A stretch of DNA of 64,000 bases from Symbiodinium microadriaticum (lineage: Eukaryota; Sar; Dinophyceae; Suessiales; Symbiodiniaceae): NCBI GenBank assembly GCA_001939145.1, contig LSRX01001093.1, positions 49,951-113,950 of the forward strand, in the 5' to 3' direction. Positions 24,350 to 35,180 of this stretch are shown here, piece after piece. Numbering within the stretch: the stretch's first letter is position 1; each line of letters begins with the position of its first letter. The notes under the pieces were generated by a model. The model was not told the DNA's origin and searched no databases. It saw nothing but the letters and a program-made list of their open reading frames with translations. Position numbers and translations under genes: made by a program.

Positions 24350-24769
24350 ATGTTGCAGGGGGAGCTGATGGGAGTGTTGGCATGCCACTCGGACTCGAGG
24401 TTGCAAGGCCTGCGAGATTGGGAGAACGATCCCGGCGTCAATGGCAGTCAGCCGTGGACCTGGAGCAAAATAAGGGGGAAGGGCCAAAGCACCTCTGTCC
24501 GACATCGGTCTGCTGTCCGAGGCCGGCATCGGCTTCAAACACCTTTCACCGGCGGCTCTCCGATGCTCAGGACATTTTTCACACAGGAGCGCTTCGTCGC
24601 TTGCGAAGATCTGTGGTTAATAAACCCTCGGCAGCTCGACAGACGGCCGCTTCGTGCAGGCCTGTCAGATCTGCGCCCGCCAACTCCGGCTTCTGGTGCA
24701 TCAGGGCCGCCATCGGCCTCCGTGTCACGGCAGCCGACGCCAACTGAACAGGGCGCGGTTCCCAGCTAG
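24350..24769 (+). CDS. Candidate 3' exon with proline-rich tail
   Basis: The plus frame contains MLRTFFTQERFVACEDLWLI, then LSDLRPPTPASGASGPPSAS and a short Ser/Pro tail before TAG at 24767-24769. The tail is typical of a disordered C-terminus. A second plus frame of similar length (24310-24747) overlaps, so the frame choice rests on composition. The protein is unknown. Confidence 0.35.
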   Translation: MLQGELMGVLACHSDSRLQGLRDWENDPGVNGSQPWTWSKIRGKGQSTSVRHRSAVRGRHRLQTPFTGGSPMLRTFFTQERFVACEDLWLINPRQLDRRPLRAGLSDLRPPTPASGASGPPSASVSRQPTPTEQGAVPS

Positions 24770-24788
24770 CCGCTAGCCCTCACCGGAA

Positions 24789-25382
24789 TTGAGCCCCCTG
24801 CGCACACTGCACGGGAGCTTGAGTAGCACATTGCATGTCACTGACTGTCACGTCTTCGGTTCCTCGTGTCTGGCTGGTTGTATGTCTGGACAAGGCCACA
24901 GAACCGCCGCGGCAATCATCGTCGGGCGCAGGGCGTTGACGGACGCTGGCAAGTCTGGTCAAGCCTGCATCTCAGATGCTGCGGATGACTCTAACACTGT
25001 TGCCAGCAGGCTCCCTCCACAACACAACACAAGATACCAGGTGCGGCACTTCTTAACGTACTCGCTGTCACATCGGGATCGTGGATCGGATGCGGCCGAA
25101 TATGCAATAGATAACATGGAAGAGCGGCATTGTTTCATCAGCCTGCAAGTGCCAAGCATGCTTTCGCTTGACCCTTCCAGTTCGCGATCTTCTGTGGTTT
25201 GTCCGCGAGACGTCGTGGGTCAGTATCACCTCTCCGGCGGGGCTGAACACGCGAAGTTGTGCTACGAAGGATACGAAACACGTTTGCTCGAGCAGTCTCA
25301 ATATCGTGCACAAGTCATTTCGACATCTTTGGGGCTCTGGGTTTGCAACAATTTTTCGTGGTCCAACTCGCCACAAACCTGA
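24789..25382 (+). CDS. Candidate 197-codon open frame, unknown
   Basis: An uninterrupted plus frame with pieces such as DRGSDAAEYAIDNMEERHCF and GAEHAKLCYEGYETRLLEQS near its 3' end, which look protein-like. The 5' part is less convincing. Minus frames of 66 and 116 codons overlap. No motif or family is recognised. It may be one real exon in the 3' half with chance extension upstream. Confidence 0.3.
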   Translation: MSPLRTLHGSLSSTLHVTDCHVFGSSCLAGCMSGQGHRTAAAIIVGRRALTDAGKSGQACISDAADDSNTVASRLPPQHNTRYQVRHFLTYSLSHRDRGSDAAEYAIDNMEERHCFISLQVPSMLSLDPSSSRSSVVCPRDVVGQYHLSGGAEHAKLCYEGYETRLLEQSQYRAQVISTSLGLWVCNNFSWSNSPQT

Positions 25383-27496
25383 GGCTCGGTGAAACGGCCT
25401 TGTTTCATCTTGTTTCATGCTGTGATGCGATGTGATGCAGCAGGTATTGCTGTTCTATGCGATAGCTTCAAATACGAGCCACAACACGCGAACGTAAACG
25501 GCTGCAGAGGAACACAGGTTTTGCAACAGATTACGCTGAGTACACCTCTCCAGGGCAGGCGAAGATGCCAGTTGACGATAAGGATTCATAGCACGATCCA
25601 ACGTAGTGTTGGAACGTGTGGATGTTGAGGATCCGCAGCCACGACTTCGCTCCAAAGGACGGAAGTGTGGGTGATGAGAGATGTGACTTCACCTCGCACA
25701 ACGGTGGCAAGTGTGCCGCTTCGGATAAAACATGAAAGACACGGTCTCAACTTGGCAGGCAAGCGGCGTGCGGTTTCAAGTTTTCATAGTCCGAGACTTG
25801 ATGTCTGGCTACTTACTTGCTGTGGCTCTTCATGCGTAGTTCGCACTTAGAGCGGACATCATGCGAACTTGTATCAACTTCTAAACTTAGTTTCGGAATC
25901 GTGCTCGCATGTGAATGGCTGGTAGGCCACATCGGTGATTGCAGTATATCGTAGGAATGTATGCAAACCAGCATGAAGCACGGACATGATGTCTGCTGCT
26001 TGTCATGCGAACAAGTACGTGCATCTGTGTGAGAGTTCCAACGCCCACAGTTTCGTGGTGTTGTGCCTACTGCACCACATGCCTGCTTGCTTCCTCATGT
26101 GTCTGACCGTGCCCAGCAGACCGCTTTCACAGGAGCGAGAAAGGATGAAGGAACTGAGGCCGCAAGGAAACGCTCGCGTGTATGCACCACTTGGGAGGGT
26201 AGAAAGCATGTATGAGCATTTATCGGCACCGCCATGCACCGCCTGGATCTTCATGTTGTGAAATCAGTAATCCAGTGTCGGCGGAAAAATCTGTGGAAGG
26301 GTGCATGGGTTTGGGAGCAGCACTTGTCTTGTTGAACAAGTTGTGCTCCGGATCTAGTGCTCTAGGAATATTAAAATGGGGTATCGAGCCTGTGTGTTTG
26401 CTTGCAGCTTTTCTGAGCTGGCAAAGGCGCGTGGTTCCAGACTGGGCCCTCCGGCCCCCCCGTTCCTCGTGTGAGCCAGGGCTGGCTGATCTGTAGCCTG
26501 GCGCGTGGTTTCACTAGGATAGGACAAGTGAAGCCAGCCGCATCCCGTAAAGGGGAGAGATCCCACCGCACTCTCTGCACATGTTTCATTTGTAGTCTGG
26601 ACTTGCAGTCACGCCGCATGTTCCCAGCCGCTTCTACATGGCCCAAAGAGACCTTGAGCAGTGGTAGACCGGACAGAGTTACGGGACAGAGAGTTCTTCT
26701 TGGGCTCCTCCCCGGCTCTGCGGCATGTCACGCAGCAGCTTCGCGGCGTCGGACGCGCCGACAGTGTCCATCATTGGTGTCTCCAATGTCGGGGCATCCA
26801 GAGGGCGCTCTCTGCTCTTGTGCAGCCCCTAGACGACTGTCTTTCTGCACTCTGACGCACGAGTCCGCTTCGCCTTGTGATGTGTTACTGCGACGCCAGG
26901 TCTCGCGAGCGGGTCTCCTCCAGCCAGGCCATCCAGACCGAGCGGCCAGCCAGGGCACCTCCAACATGGCCGGCGGTCCTGGTCAGCCTGCTTCACAACC
27001 TTAGCACCTGTGGCCGCATGAGTGTGCCGAGGACTTTACTTGCCAGTTTTGAGAAAGTCTGAGTAAGTGCAGTGACTCGGTGCCCGCAAACGATGGGTGT
27101 CAGCGGTGGAATGTCGTGAACGGAATGGGCTTACCAGGCTCCGGCTAACATGGCTTCGTGCCTGGTACGTGTTGCTGTTGGCTGGTGGATGTTGTTGGTC
27201 TGCGTTTGTCAAGAAAGCGCCCTGACCTGGGTGTTACCGTGCAGCCCGTGAAGATCCACAGGCCTACACAAGACTCGCAAGTGCACACCAACATCGCGAA
27301 ATATGATTGTGGGACCGTGGTGGAAACCAGTCAGACTGGCAACCTAACACCTCTGCATTGAGGCAGCTCGCAGGAGGTCAAATTCTCGTCTACTTCCTTA
27401 GGCCTATTGTGGCTTCTAGCAGCGTGTACTGTGAGCTGCTTGTCTTCGGGGCCGCCTGCAGCCCACCCTCGCTTGTTTTGAGCCAACCGCTCCCAG
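25383..27496. other. Unresolved stretch, no gene assigned
   Basis: No consistent exon chain is visible. At 26471-27004 a 177-codon plus frame and two other plus frames are open together over a G+C-rich part, which points to composition rather than coding. The bases around 25.4-26.3 kb show nothing I recognise. Confidence 0.35.
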
Positions 27497-27685
27497 GACA
27501 TCAGCGGCTGCCTTGACCTGTTGCACCCTGAAAACAGGATCGAGCGACATGAAGCTGACAAGCTGGAGCCCTTCAATGTTGAATTCCTCTCATTTCAGGA
27601 CGGGTATGTGTTGAACGGTTATGAACCGCTGTTGCTTGCAGAAAAGAGCCAACGCCTGGCAGCAGAACAGATTGCTGGGGTGTAG
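27497..27685 (+). CDS. Exon of unknown protein upstream of the transporter
   Basis: After the acceptor TCCCAG the frame reads DISGCLDLLHPENRIERHEA, then DKLEPFNVEFLSFQDGY and EPLLLAEKSQRLAAEQIAGV, and meets TAG at 27683-27685. The composition is strongly protein-like and without close rival frames. It could be the last exon of a separate gene or, if an intron starts before the stop, an upstream exon of the transporter at 27.9 kb. No domain is recognised. Confidence 0.5.
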   Translation, partial: DISGCLDLLHPENRIERHEADKLEPFNVEFLSFQDGYVLNGYEPLLLAEKSQRLAAEQIAGV

Positions 27686-27898
27686 GCGAGCCGACCGTGG
27701 CCATGCCAAAAGCCGTCCCGTGCCGGCGACCTCAGCAACCCAAAACTGCAGACTGATTTGGGTACGGAGTGGTCCTCACACACTAGCCAAGCGGTGCTTG
27801 GCCCTCGAACCGGGTACGACTTTTAGAAGCAGACATTCCCTGCAGCCTTGACCTGGCCCGGCAAAGCTCTTAATGTATTGGGTGTCGGAAGCTGAGGT

Positions 27899-29865
27899 AT
27901 GGGTGCTGCCCTGAATGTGTGGCTGGAGGTATGCAAGGAAGTAGTCGGCGAGCAGGACCTCAAGCCGAACCCTGATGGAGGGGAGTCCAGTGAATCTCAA
28001 AGATACTACGGGCGCTTGCTCGCAGCCAACGCAGTCTGCGAGTTGATCACCAGCCAGCTTGTTGGGGTGATGAGTGACAAGTTTGGTCGAAGGCCTATCC
28101 AATGCTTGGCTCAGCTTGGACAGGTGCCCCGACGCCTCACAACCACTAGACGATGCTTTCGTTAGTCGTTTGCAGCTTCGCCTAAGCGTGAGTGGGCATG
28201 CTAGCAGAAACCGTCGAGAGTGGACATTGCCGTTGGCAGGTGATGCAGTTTGTCATGTAGTCGTCAGGAACAGCAAAGGAAGATGGTGCAAGAGATAGCA
28301 GGCAGTAGCCGAACACGCGGCAAGGTAATCAGCAGGGTTCATCGTGTCGTCGTAAACGTGTTCTGACAGCACAGACATGTGACCCGTGTCGTGGGCATGT
28401 CAAAGTCGTCTTAGCATGGAGACCGCATTGCTACGAGCAGGAGCGGGCTTGCTGTAGGCCAGATTGGCTGATGACCTGGATGTCAGCAAGCTTTGGGATG
28501 ATAGGGTGTATCGGCTTCTGTGTCAATCCCATCTCGCCGGTGGTTACGTCTGGTTTGCAGTGTCCAAATAAATCGCGAGACTGGTGGTTGGGAGGAGCAT
28601 CGGGTTTCGTAGACCGATAAGACAATTGTGTAGGCTTCTCACGAACGAGATGCTCCGTGTGTCTCAGTGGTCGTTCTTAATCGTCGGCGAGGCGAGCACA
28701 GAGGGTTCAGCCGTGTGTACGAAATCTTCTGTATGGCATGTAAGAAATATCGTTAGCGGGGTGTGTATTAAAGGAAAGTATCGGGCAACGGCATATCACA
28801 GCTGTGCCTTTGGCACTGATGAAGAGTGAAACTGCAAAGCAGGTGATCGATTACGGCATCGCCGGCCTTTGCCTACCCACCTTGGGTATTGTCAGACAGA
28901 TCCCTGCCGAAGTTGCGCAGGGTCTGCTATTTTGCTCCCGTGGGGTTGCTGGCCTTCTGGGCAACTACAAAGTAACGCTGCAGTCCTACACGGCGGACAT
29001 CTCCAGTGCCGAGGAATGTCCTGACAATCTAGCGGCCTTGGGAGGTGCCATGGTGGCGGGTATGTGCGCAGGCCTGTGGATGTCTCAAAAACATGTTGAC
29101 AAGCCTGGAAACAAACAGACAGACATATCATGAGAACTCGGTTGTGCATGCCACGACTTCTCTTGCAGGCAGCCTTATTGTTGCATTGGTGCAGTCAATG
29201 GCAATATCGTTTCGGGCCTGCTACTTCACAGCTGCAGCCCTGAACGTGGTCATAATCATCGTAGCTTCTTCAGCTGCAGAAGGTAACCGGGTGTCTATCT
29301 ACACATGCAGATTGTGCACGCATGCTTGAAATGTAAGGTGAAGACAGCCTGGAGAGATATCGCACCACGGAAAGAATTTCGTTGCAGCGAGGCAAACCCG
29401 GTGGCAGCCTTGGCGGTGCTCGGCGTATCTCGCGCAATGGTGTTGGCCTCATCGTTTGGCTTTAAACATTACGGCCGGTTTCTTGTGTTGAAGCAAGCAA
29501 AAAGTAAGTTGAAAGTACAGGGCAAGCCTCTGATTTTCGTGGGGTGCAGGTTGGCCAAGCTCGCACAAAACTTCGGATTGCGCTCAACGTCCTTGACCCC
29601 TGCAGAACATGTTTGCGAACAACAGAGGCTTGTAGAGGTCCTGTCCCAGCAAATTCTCCCTCCTAGTCCCAGGGGCACGCCAGCACCCGCAGCTGTGTGT
29701 GTGTGTGTGTTTATTGTGCCCTATACGGTAAAACATCTCGTTTTCCGTGCAGGGTTCGGCTTCAAGCTGTTGATGCAGCTACGCGTCGAAACCAACGGCA
29801 AAGAGCGTCCTCCTCCAGTTCGTGAGTGTTCAAGTCATTTGGGGTCGGGGCTGTTCGCTCCGTGG

Positions 29866-29900
<35 letters not shown>

Positions 29901-31018
29901 AGCAGAAATGTCTTTGGCTGATTTTACTTGCATTGAGCCGTGCTGATCTTTGATTAATCAATGCGTCTTTCTGTCTTGTTTTCGACCATTGTCTGATGTT
30001 GTGTCACTAGGCCCTGTGGCTGGTTCCGCTGCTGTAGCTGGAGTTACAGGGGTACCTGTTGCTGTTCGTGCTGCTGCCCGCGCTTCTGTTGTTGCTAGAA
30101 TGGAGCGTGGACACCGTTGTACTCCGTTTCGGCATCAACAAGAATCAACAAGTCGTTCTTCGGTATACGTTCGGCCAGAAGGGAAAAAGGTTGCGGCTTC
30201 GCCACAGCGAGCCTGGGCAGCTTTGGTGGTATGCCATGCTCACGAATGTTTCGCAGAGTTTCCAGTGCACCGCCTCCGAAGATATCATCCACTTCAGGAG
30301 CCTCTCTAACCGTAGCCTCAGGTGATCTACTCCATCTTGGTCTTCCTGAGTTCTTTCGGGTTGAATATGATGGTAAGCACCCTGGACTTCTATTGCCAGA
30401 AGTTCTTGAAGATGGACAAGCGCTTCTACATACTGCTGGGTATGGTTTGGGCAATGGAGTCGCTCTTCATTCTAGCTGTGGTCCAACCATTTCTGACCCG
30501 CAGATTTGGCGAAATCACTACTCTCACGTTCAGCTTCGCGTCCCTCAGCATGTTTTACTTGCTGTTCTCTTTGCTGACGCCGAGCACTTGGGCTTTGGCA
30601 TATGCTGTCATCACTTTTTTCGCCTTCGGCTCAATGTGCTACCCGATTGCAGTGGGGCTAGCTGCGCGAGAGCTGCCTCCTCAACAGCAGGGTACGCTTC
30701 AGGGAGCGATGTCCATTTTAGAAACACTTGCGAAGATCTTTGCCCCGCTGCTTGCTTCAGAGGCGCCTTTGCTGCAAACATTTCTCGCCCTGCAAATAGT
30801 CTCTCGGCCTTGTTGTGGCCTAACGATTCTGGTGTGAATCCCAGGTGCTGATTCCAAAATTCAAAGGCGAAGGCCAGTTTCATGGCATGGTTTATTTCGT
30901 GGCGTCAATGCTGATGCTTCCTGGCATATGTTGGAGCCATGGGTTGACGAAATACACATCGTACGTAGATCCAGACAAAGTCGGCACAGATTCGCAAATC
31001 TCGGTTGAAATACAATGA
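27899..31018 (+). CDS. Major facilitator superfamily transporter (drug/sugar-type, about 12 TM)
   Basis: MFS proteins move small solutes across membranes using ion or solute gradients. Exon 27899-about 28122 gives helix 2 and the loop 2-3 signature, VGVMSDKFGRRP, matching MFS motif A (G...D..GRR). Exon 28842-about 29060 reads VAQGLLFCSRGVAGLLGNYK, then VTLQSYTADISS and ALGGAMVAG. Exon 29170-about 29281 gives SLIVALVQSMAIS and AALNVVIIIVASSAAE. A piece NPVAALAVLGVSRAMV lies at about 29390-29450. Exon 30322-about 30830 encodes several helices and QQQGTLQGAMSILETLAKIF. The last exon 30845-31018 ends FVASMLMLPGICW...EIQ with TGA. Helix 1 must lie in an upstream exon not identified. A stretch at 30059-30320 (WWYAMLTNVSQSFQ) may be another exon. 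Superfamily is sure; substrate is unknown. It is the last plus gene before the A+T-rich island. Confidence 0.85.
29871..29900. repeat. (TGC)10 microsatellite in transporter intron
   Basis: Ten perfect TGC units followed by AGCAG. A short GT run (about 29695-29710) lies upstream in the same intron. Confidence 0.9.
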
Positions 31019-32923
31019 TGAACTTTGAGGGCGACCCATCGACTCGATACAATCTCCGGCTTGGCCCCCAAAAACGAAGAAAAGAGATATTATTTCGTTA
31101 AGACTGGAAATTTATAAATTATTATGAAACAGATACAAGATATAACGATATTTCTTCTATGACCTAGATTCAAATAACACATTTCTAATTTCACTCATTC
31201 TATCCCCCTCCAGAATAGCCTTTTAAAATCGGCTAGCGTAAGCCCCTTATAAAACGGTCTCCTTGAAAGAAAAGGAGATTAACCCGCCCCCCTCCCCCAT
31301 ACGGTTCGGCGATGGGTACTGGGGGACTTTGTTTTCTTTTTGATTTCTAGATGGGACGGCGAATTTTTCAAAATTTGCTCTAGAATTGGTAAAGATTTGC
31401 TAATTCTGTAGATCTCATTTGATCTGTTAAAAATTATCTATAAGAGAATTGAATTATCTTAGATTTCCTTGTAATTTATAATGCGAATTCAAATCTTGAA
31501 AAAAATGGAATTTATATTATTAAAAATAGGATGCATATAAAGAATATTGAAAATATATATGACGATTAAATAGGATATTAATGATTAATTATTTCTATTC
31601 TGTTTTTATTGATATTTATACTCTAGATTAAAATATTAATACTCTCTTAAATAGAGAAAGGAAAAAATGAATTTAAATTTTTCATAATTTATAGATTTCT
31701 CATAAAATCTTATTTTTTATATATTTGAAAGATTTAAATAGGAAATAATAATATTTAAAATCGATCGATAGGCTATGGATTTGAAATAATTCTAATGGTA
31801 TGAGATGATTCTTCTATAAAATAGAATTAAAATACGGCAAAATTATTCTGATTTTTTTTTCAAAATAATTTTCAAGAATAATTATTTTCTTTTATTTTGT
31901 TGATTCGGAGCCTCTCTCCTCTTCGTTCTGATTTTTTTTTTTTTTCCAAAAAAATTTTCTTAGAAGAATTTATTTAAAATTAATAAGAATGAAAGATTTA
32001 GATATATTTTAAGAAAAATAAAAATACGAATTTATAAAATATATTATTATAAAGATAAATCTGGAGATAGAAAAATATGATAAAAAATATATATCTAAGA
32101 TATTCTATTATGAAGCTGGCTTGGTATCCGGAATCTGGACCTGCAAAAAGGGTCGAAAATCTCAAGAAAGAGCTATTTACCGATTAAGATTGGTTGTGCT
32201 TGGCACCCCTTAAATAATTATACAGATCGATTGGACGCGTACCTGGATTATAATGCTAAAGAGCAGTGAAAGTATGCTTCATGAGATTTAATATTTGATT
32301 CGTGAGTTTATTTGATTGGAATGAAATGAAAGAGAGAAATCTGAACCTTTTTCTCTTTTAATTTGACTCAATTGAATAAGAGAAAGAAATATTGCTCAAA
32401 AATACCAAGAAAAAATCTATTCTACTTCTCTTTCACCAAATATTAAAAGAATTCCAAGAACCCAAAATATCATGAAATTGACCATTCATCTTTATTTCCA
32501 TTCGTAATTTCATTACTTTTATTTAATATAATATAACTCACTTCGTTATCATTCTGTTCTTCCTTGATATATTTCCATTATATTAAATTAATAAAAGAAA
32601 TTAGCATCCTAATAATAACTCAAGATCTGTCTTATAATAAGAATCTGTGGTATAATATTATTAAGGGAATAATATGAGGTCTTGCAAGCAGAGAGATATA
32701 TTTGACAATTAATATATTTCCTGTATCGTCTAATTTTAGTGCTAGAAATATAATAGTGGAACCTCTTTATATTTTATATCTAAGATTTAATGACAATGGA
32801 ATCTCTTTATATTTTTCATTTAGGATTTCATGAGAGTTCCTAATGAATTATATTTGCAAAGAGACAGATATAAACGGACGGACTTATTCAGACGGCCACA
32901 GACGGGCACAAACACACAGACAA

Positions 32924-33063
32924 TCAAGACAGATAGACAGAGACAGACAGAGAGACAGAGAGACAGACAGACAGACAGACAGGACAGGACAGGACAGGAC
33001 AGGACAGACAGACACACAGACGGACAAATACACAGACGGACAGACAGAGTCAGACCGACAGAC
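32924..33063. repeat. GACA/GGACA microsatellite
   Basis: Runs of gaca units, with five ggaca-type units in the middle (about 32980-33006), mixed with cacaga and cggaca variants. The run makes two plus frames of about 100 codons that should not be read as genes. Confidence 0.9.
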
Positions 33064-33102
33064 TTTTCAGCTATGGTGTTCTGCTTTGATACCGTCCAAC
33101 AA

Positions 33103-33367
33103 CACTGTTCTATTTAAGGATAAGCCTTCCAGAGCCTACAACATCTCTACAGAATAGACAGCATCCAGATAAGAACAACCTATTCATGGCGACACAACGG
33201 CATACAAGGAAATTATCTGAACGAATAACCTGACAGAATGATGCTCACGAACAAAATCTGCTACAACCAATTTACAAATATAAATATGTTCTGAGTGGGC
33301 CGCCTGCTCCATCAGCAGGCCGACAGCGGAGGTTGCTGGAGCTACAGAAGTCGGGACGTGTTGCAAT
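33103..33367 (+). repeat. 265-bp direct duplication, copy 1
   Basis: The sequence beginning cactgttctatttaaggata and ending gacgtgttgcaat is identical, as far as I can read it, to 33986-34250. Copy 1 continues into degenerate tandem units. The copies start directly after the N in the second case, which suggests an unresolved overlap or a real repeat at a gap. Confidence 0.9.
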
Positions 33368-33394
33368 AAGTATATGGGAACGGATTTGAATGAG

Positions 33395-33790
33395 CACAAA
33401 ATAAATCGATAAAGATCGTGAGAATATGAAGGACGTATCTCAATGAGAACCTCAGATTTAGACGTATATTGATAAAGACAAAATAAGAATATCTGAAAAT
33501 AGCAGAATAATCGTGCTTGCAAAATCTTGCAACGATGAAACCGGAGCTGGAAAACTACGCGGGCGTATTTGGATGATCGTGCTTGTAAGGATGAAATCGG
33601 AGCTGGAAAAATACGACACGTATAAAAGCTTTGGTCGAGATTTGATAAGGATAGTAAGAATATAAAAGACGTATCTCAGCGGGAACGAAAGGTTTGGACA
33701 TATATTGATAAAGACAAAAATAGGAATATCTGAAAATAACAGAAGAATCGTATTTGCAACGACTGGAAAATTGCGGGCACGACATAGTAT
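33395..33790 (+). repeat. Degenerate tandem repeat, two diverged units
   Basis: Two units of roughly 240 bases share gacgtatctca, atattgataaagacaaaa, aggaatatctgaaaata and gatgaaa...gagctggaaaa with many differences (about 33417-33555 and 33645-33775). The similarity explains two minus frames of about 100 codons with alike composition. Confidence 0.65.
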
Positions 33791-33984
33791 TTGCTTCTAA
33801 TTCAATACGATTTTTCGCGACACGAGAATTTCGGTACTCAAATCCTAACACACGTCTTCTTAAAGCCTCTTGGGTGCTTTTCGAGTGACCCTAAATTCGG
33901 TCTTAAAGCCTCTTTTTAAAGATATATTCCCGATACTAAAATTTCGGAACTTTTATTACCGCGAACATATTCCAATAACTTCGG

Positions 33985-33985
33985 N
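33985..33985. other. Ambiguous base N (assembly gap or join)
   Basis: The only N in the window. The 265-bp duplicated sequence begins at the very next base, so this is likely a scaffold join rather than a sequencing error. Confidence 0.9.
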
Positions 33986-34250
33986 CACTGTTCTATTTAA
34001 GGATAAGCCTTCCAGAGCCTACAACATCTCTACAGAATAGACAGCATCCAGATAAGAACAACCTATTCATGGCGACACAACGGCATACAAGGAAATTATC
34101 TGAACGAATAACCTGACAGAATGATGCTCACGAACAAAATCTGCTACAACCAATTTACAAATATAAATATGTTCTGAGTGGGCCGCCTGCTCCATCAGCA
34201 GGCCGACAGCGGAGGTTGCTGGAGCTACAGAAGTCGGGACGTGTTGCAAT
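33986..34250 (+). repeat. 265-bp direct duplication, copy 2
   Basis: Second copy of 33103-33367. It runs on into an AT dinucleotide run (about 34249-34268), while copy 1 runs into aagtatatggg, so the copies end at the same base and then diverge. Confidence 0.9.
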
Positions 34251-34815
34251 ATATATATATATATATATCAATTTCGATTTTATAATAAAAAATATCCTAA
34301 TCGATATCACTTCTCTAAAACTATAATTCCTCATTCCATATCTTTGGTCAGAATTTCAAACCCAATTCGTGCCAAAACCAATTCTTATCGAAAGTTGACA
34401 TATAAGTAACTAACTACTACGAGAAATGAGAATTTCAATTGTTTGCAAATTATGAGTTTCTTTGTTACTTGAAGAAGAATCCTTCAGAATATATAGGTTG
34501 TTTAAAGTAAGTTTTCCTTTTGTCAAAATATTCAAAATTTCTGTAATACATGCTTTCTCATCCTTTCATTTCATATTATGAATCTCTGTGTAGTTTCTTC
34601 GAACGCGTCTCATATAAGAAAAAATCTAGAGTACATTTTCATGTTTATTCCAAACATTCAATTTCTAAACAGAATTTCATGGGCTTCATTTCTTCTTAGA
34701 CTACATCTGAAAAGATTATGTGATTCGAAATACGGCCGACATCTTGGGATTGTCGATTTGATACCACGAGTTCTTAGGTTGGCTGGAGATATGTCTTGGC
34801 CCATCAAGAAACATA

Positions 34816-35180
34816 CTTAAGCAATCGATCCGCGGCTCGCAGGAAGTCCACCATCTTGTTGTTATACTTCACCTGTTCAGGCTAGTAGAGTCTCTCCGCG
34901 GTTCTCCCAGCATGTGCAAGTGCATGCCTGCTCTTCTGGGACCAATCTGTTGATGTCCTGGAAAAGCAAGCAGAGGACAGGTCCTGCAGCTGTTGGGTGA
35001 CAAGGAACTGGCCGGTTTCATGTTGTTCACGCCAGACGATGCCTTAGTGCGTGGAAGTCTTCTAAAACAGAACCACCGCGGACTGATCTGAGGTTGGAAC
35101 TCCGATGATGTTGTACCGCGCAGCCAGCATGATTCTGCCTACCCGCTCGGCATCTGGCCGTGTGTCCTGGAGATGAGTGG
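34816..35180 (-). CDS. Truncated gene, exons of unknown protein
   Basis: On the minus strand an exon starting at 35166 after CTCCAG reads DTRPDAERVGRIMLAARYNI and IGVPTSDQSAVVLF. A middle piece at about 34885-35025 reads HETGQFLVTQQLQDLSSACF. An exon at 34872-34816 after AACAG reads VKYNNKMVDFLRAADRLLK. It is followed directly by a canonical-looking donor, GTATGT, and then by the A+T-rich island. No further exon or stop of this gene is found, and the DNA beyond the island carries a gene on the other strand. Pieces are protein-like; no family is recognised. Confidence 0.55.

Larger units (their letters stand above)
31060..34815. other. A+T-rich island, mostly without genes, at the convergent junction
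   Basis: Base composition changes abruptly from about half G+C to visibly A+T-rich soon after the transporter stop and back again near 34.7-34.8 kb. From 31.06 to 32.8 kb no frame of 60 codons exists on either strand. I looked for plastid, mitochondrial, rRNA and tRNA genes and recognised none. The part 33.1-34.25 kb is less extreme and is made of repeats. One hairpin, tctcctt and aaggaga with a seven-base loop, lies near 31257-31280. Possible origins are a boundary between gene blocks, an organellar or foreign insertion, or a mis-assembly; an N at 33985 shows the assembly is imperfect here. Confidence 0.7.

Noticed and set aside
30117-30851. 244-codon plus open frame
   Set aside because: It overlaps the transporter exon at 30322-30830 in another phase. 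The transporter phase encodes transmembrane helices and MFS motifs.
32830-33157. Two plus open frames of about 100 codons
   Set aside because: They are produced by the GACA microsatellite.
31060-34815. Plastid or mitochondrial genome fragment
   Set aside because: Composition fits, but no organellar protein, rRNA or tRNA gene could be recognised in 3.7 kb, so the label is not justified. It is kept only as one of several explanations.
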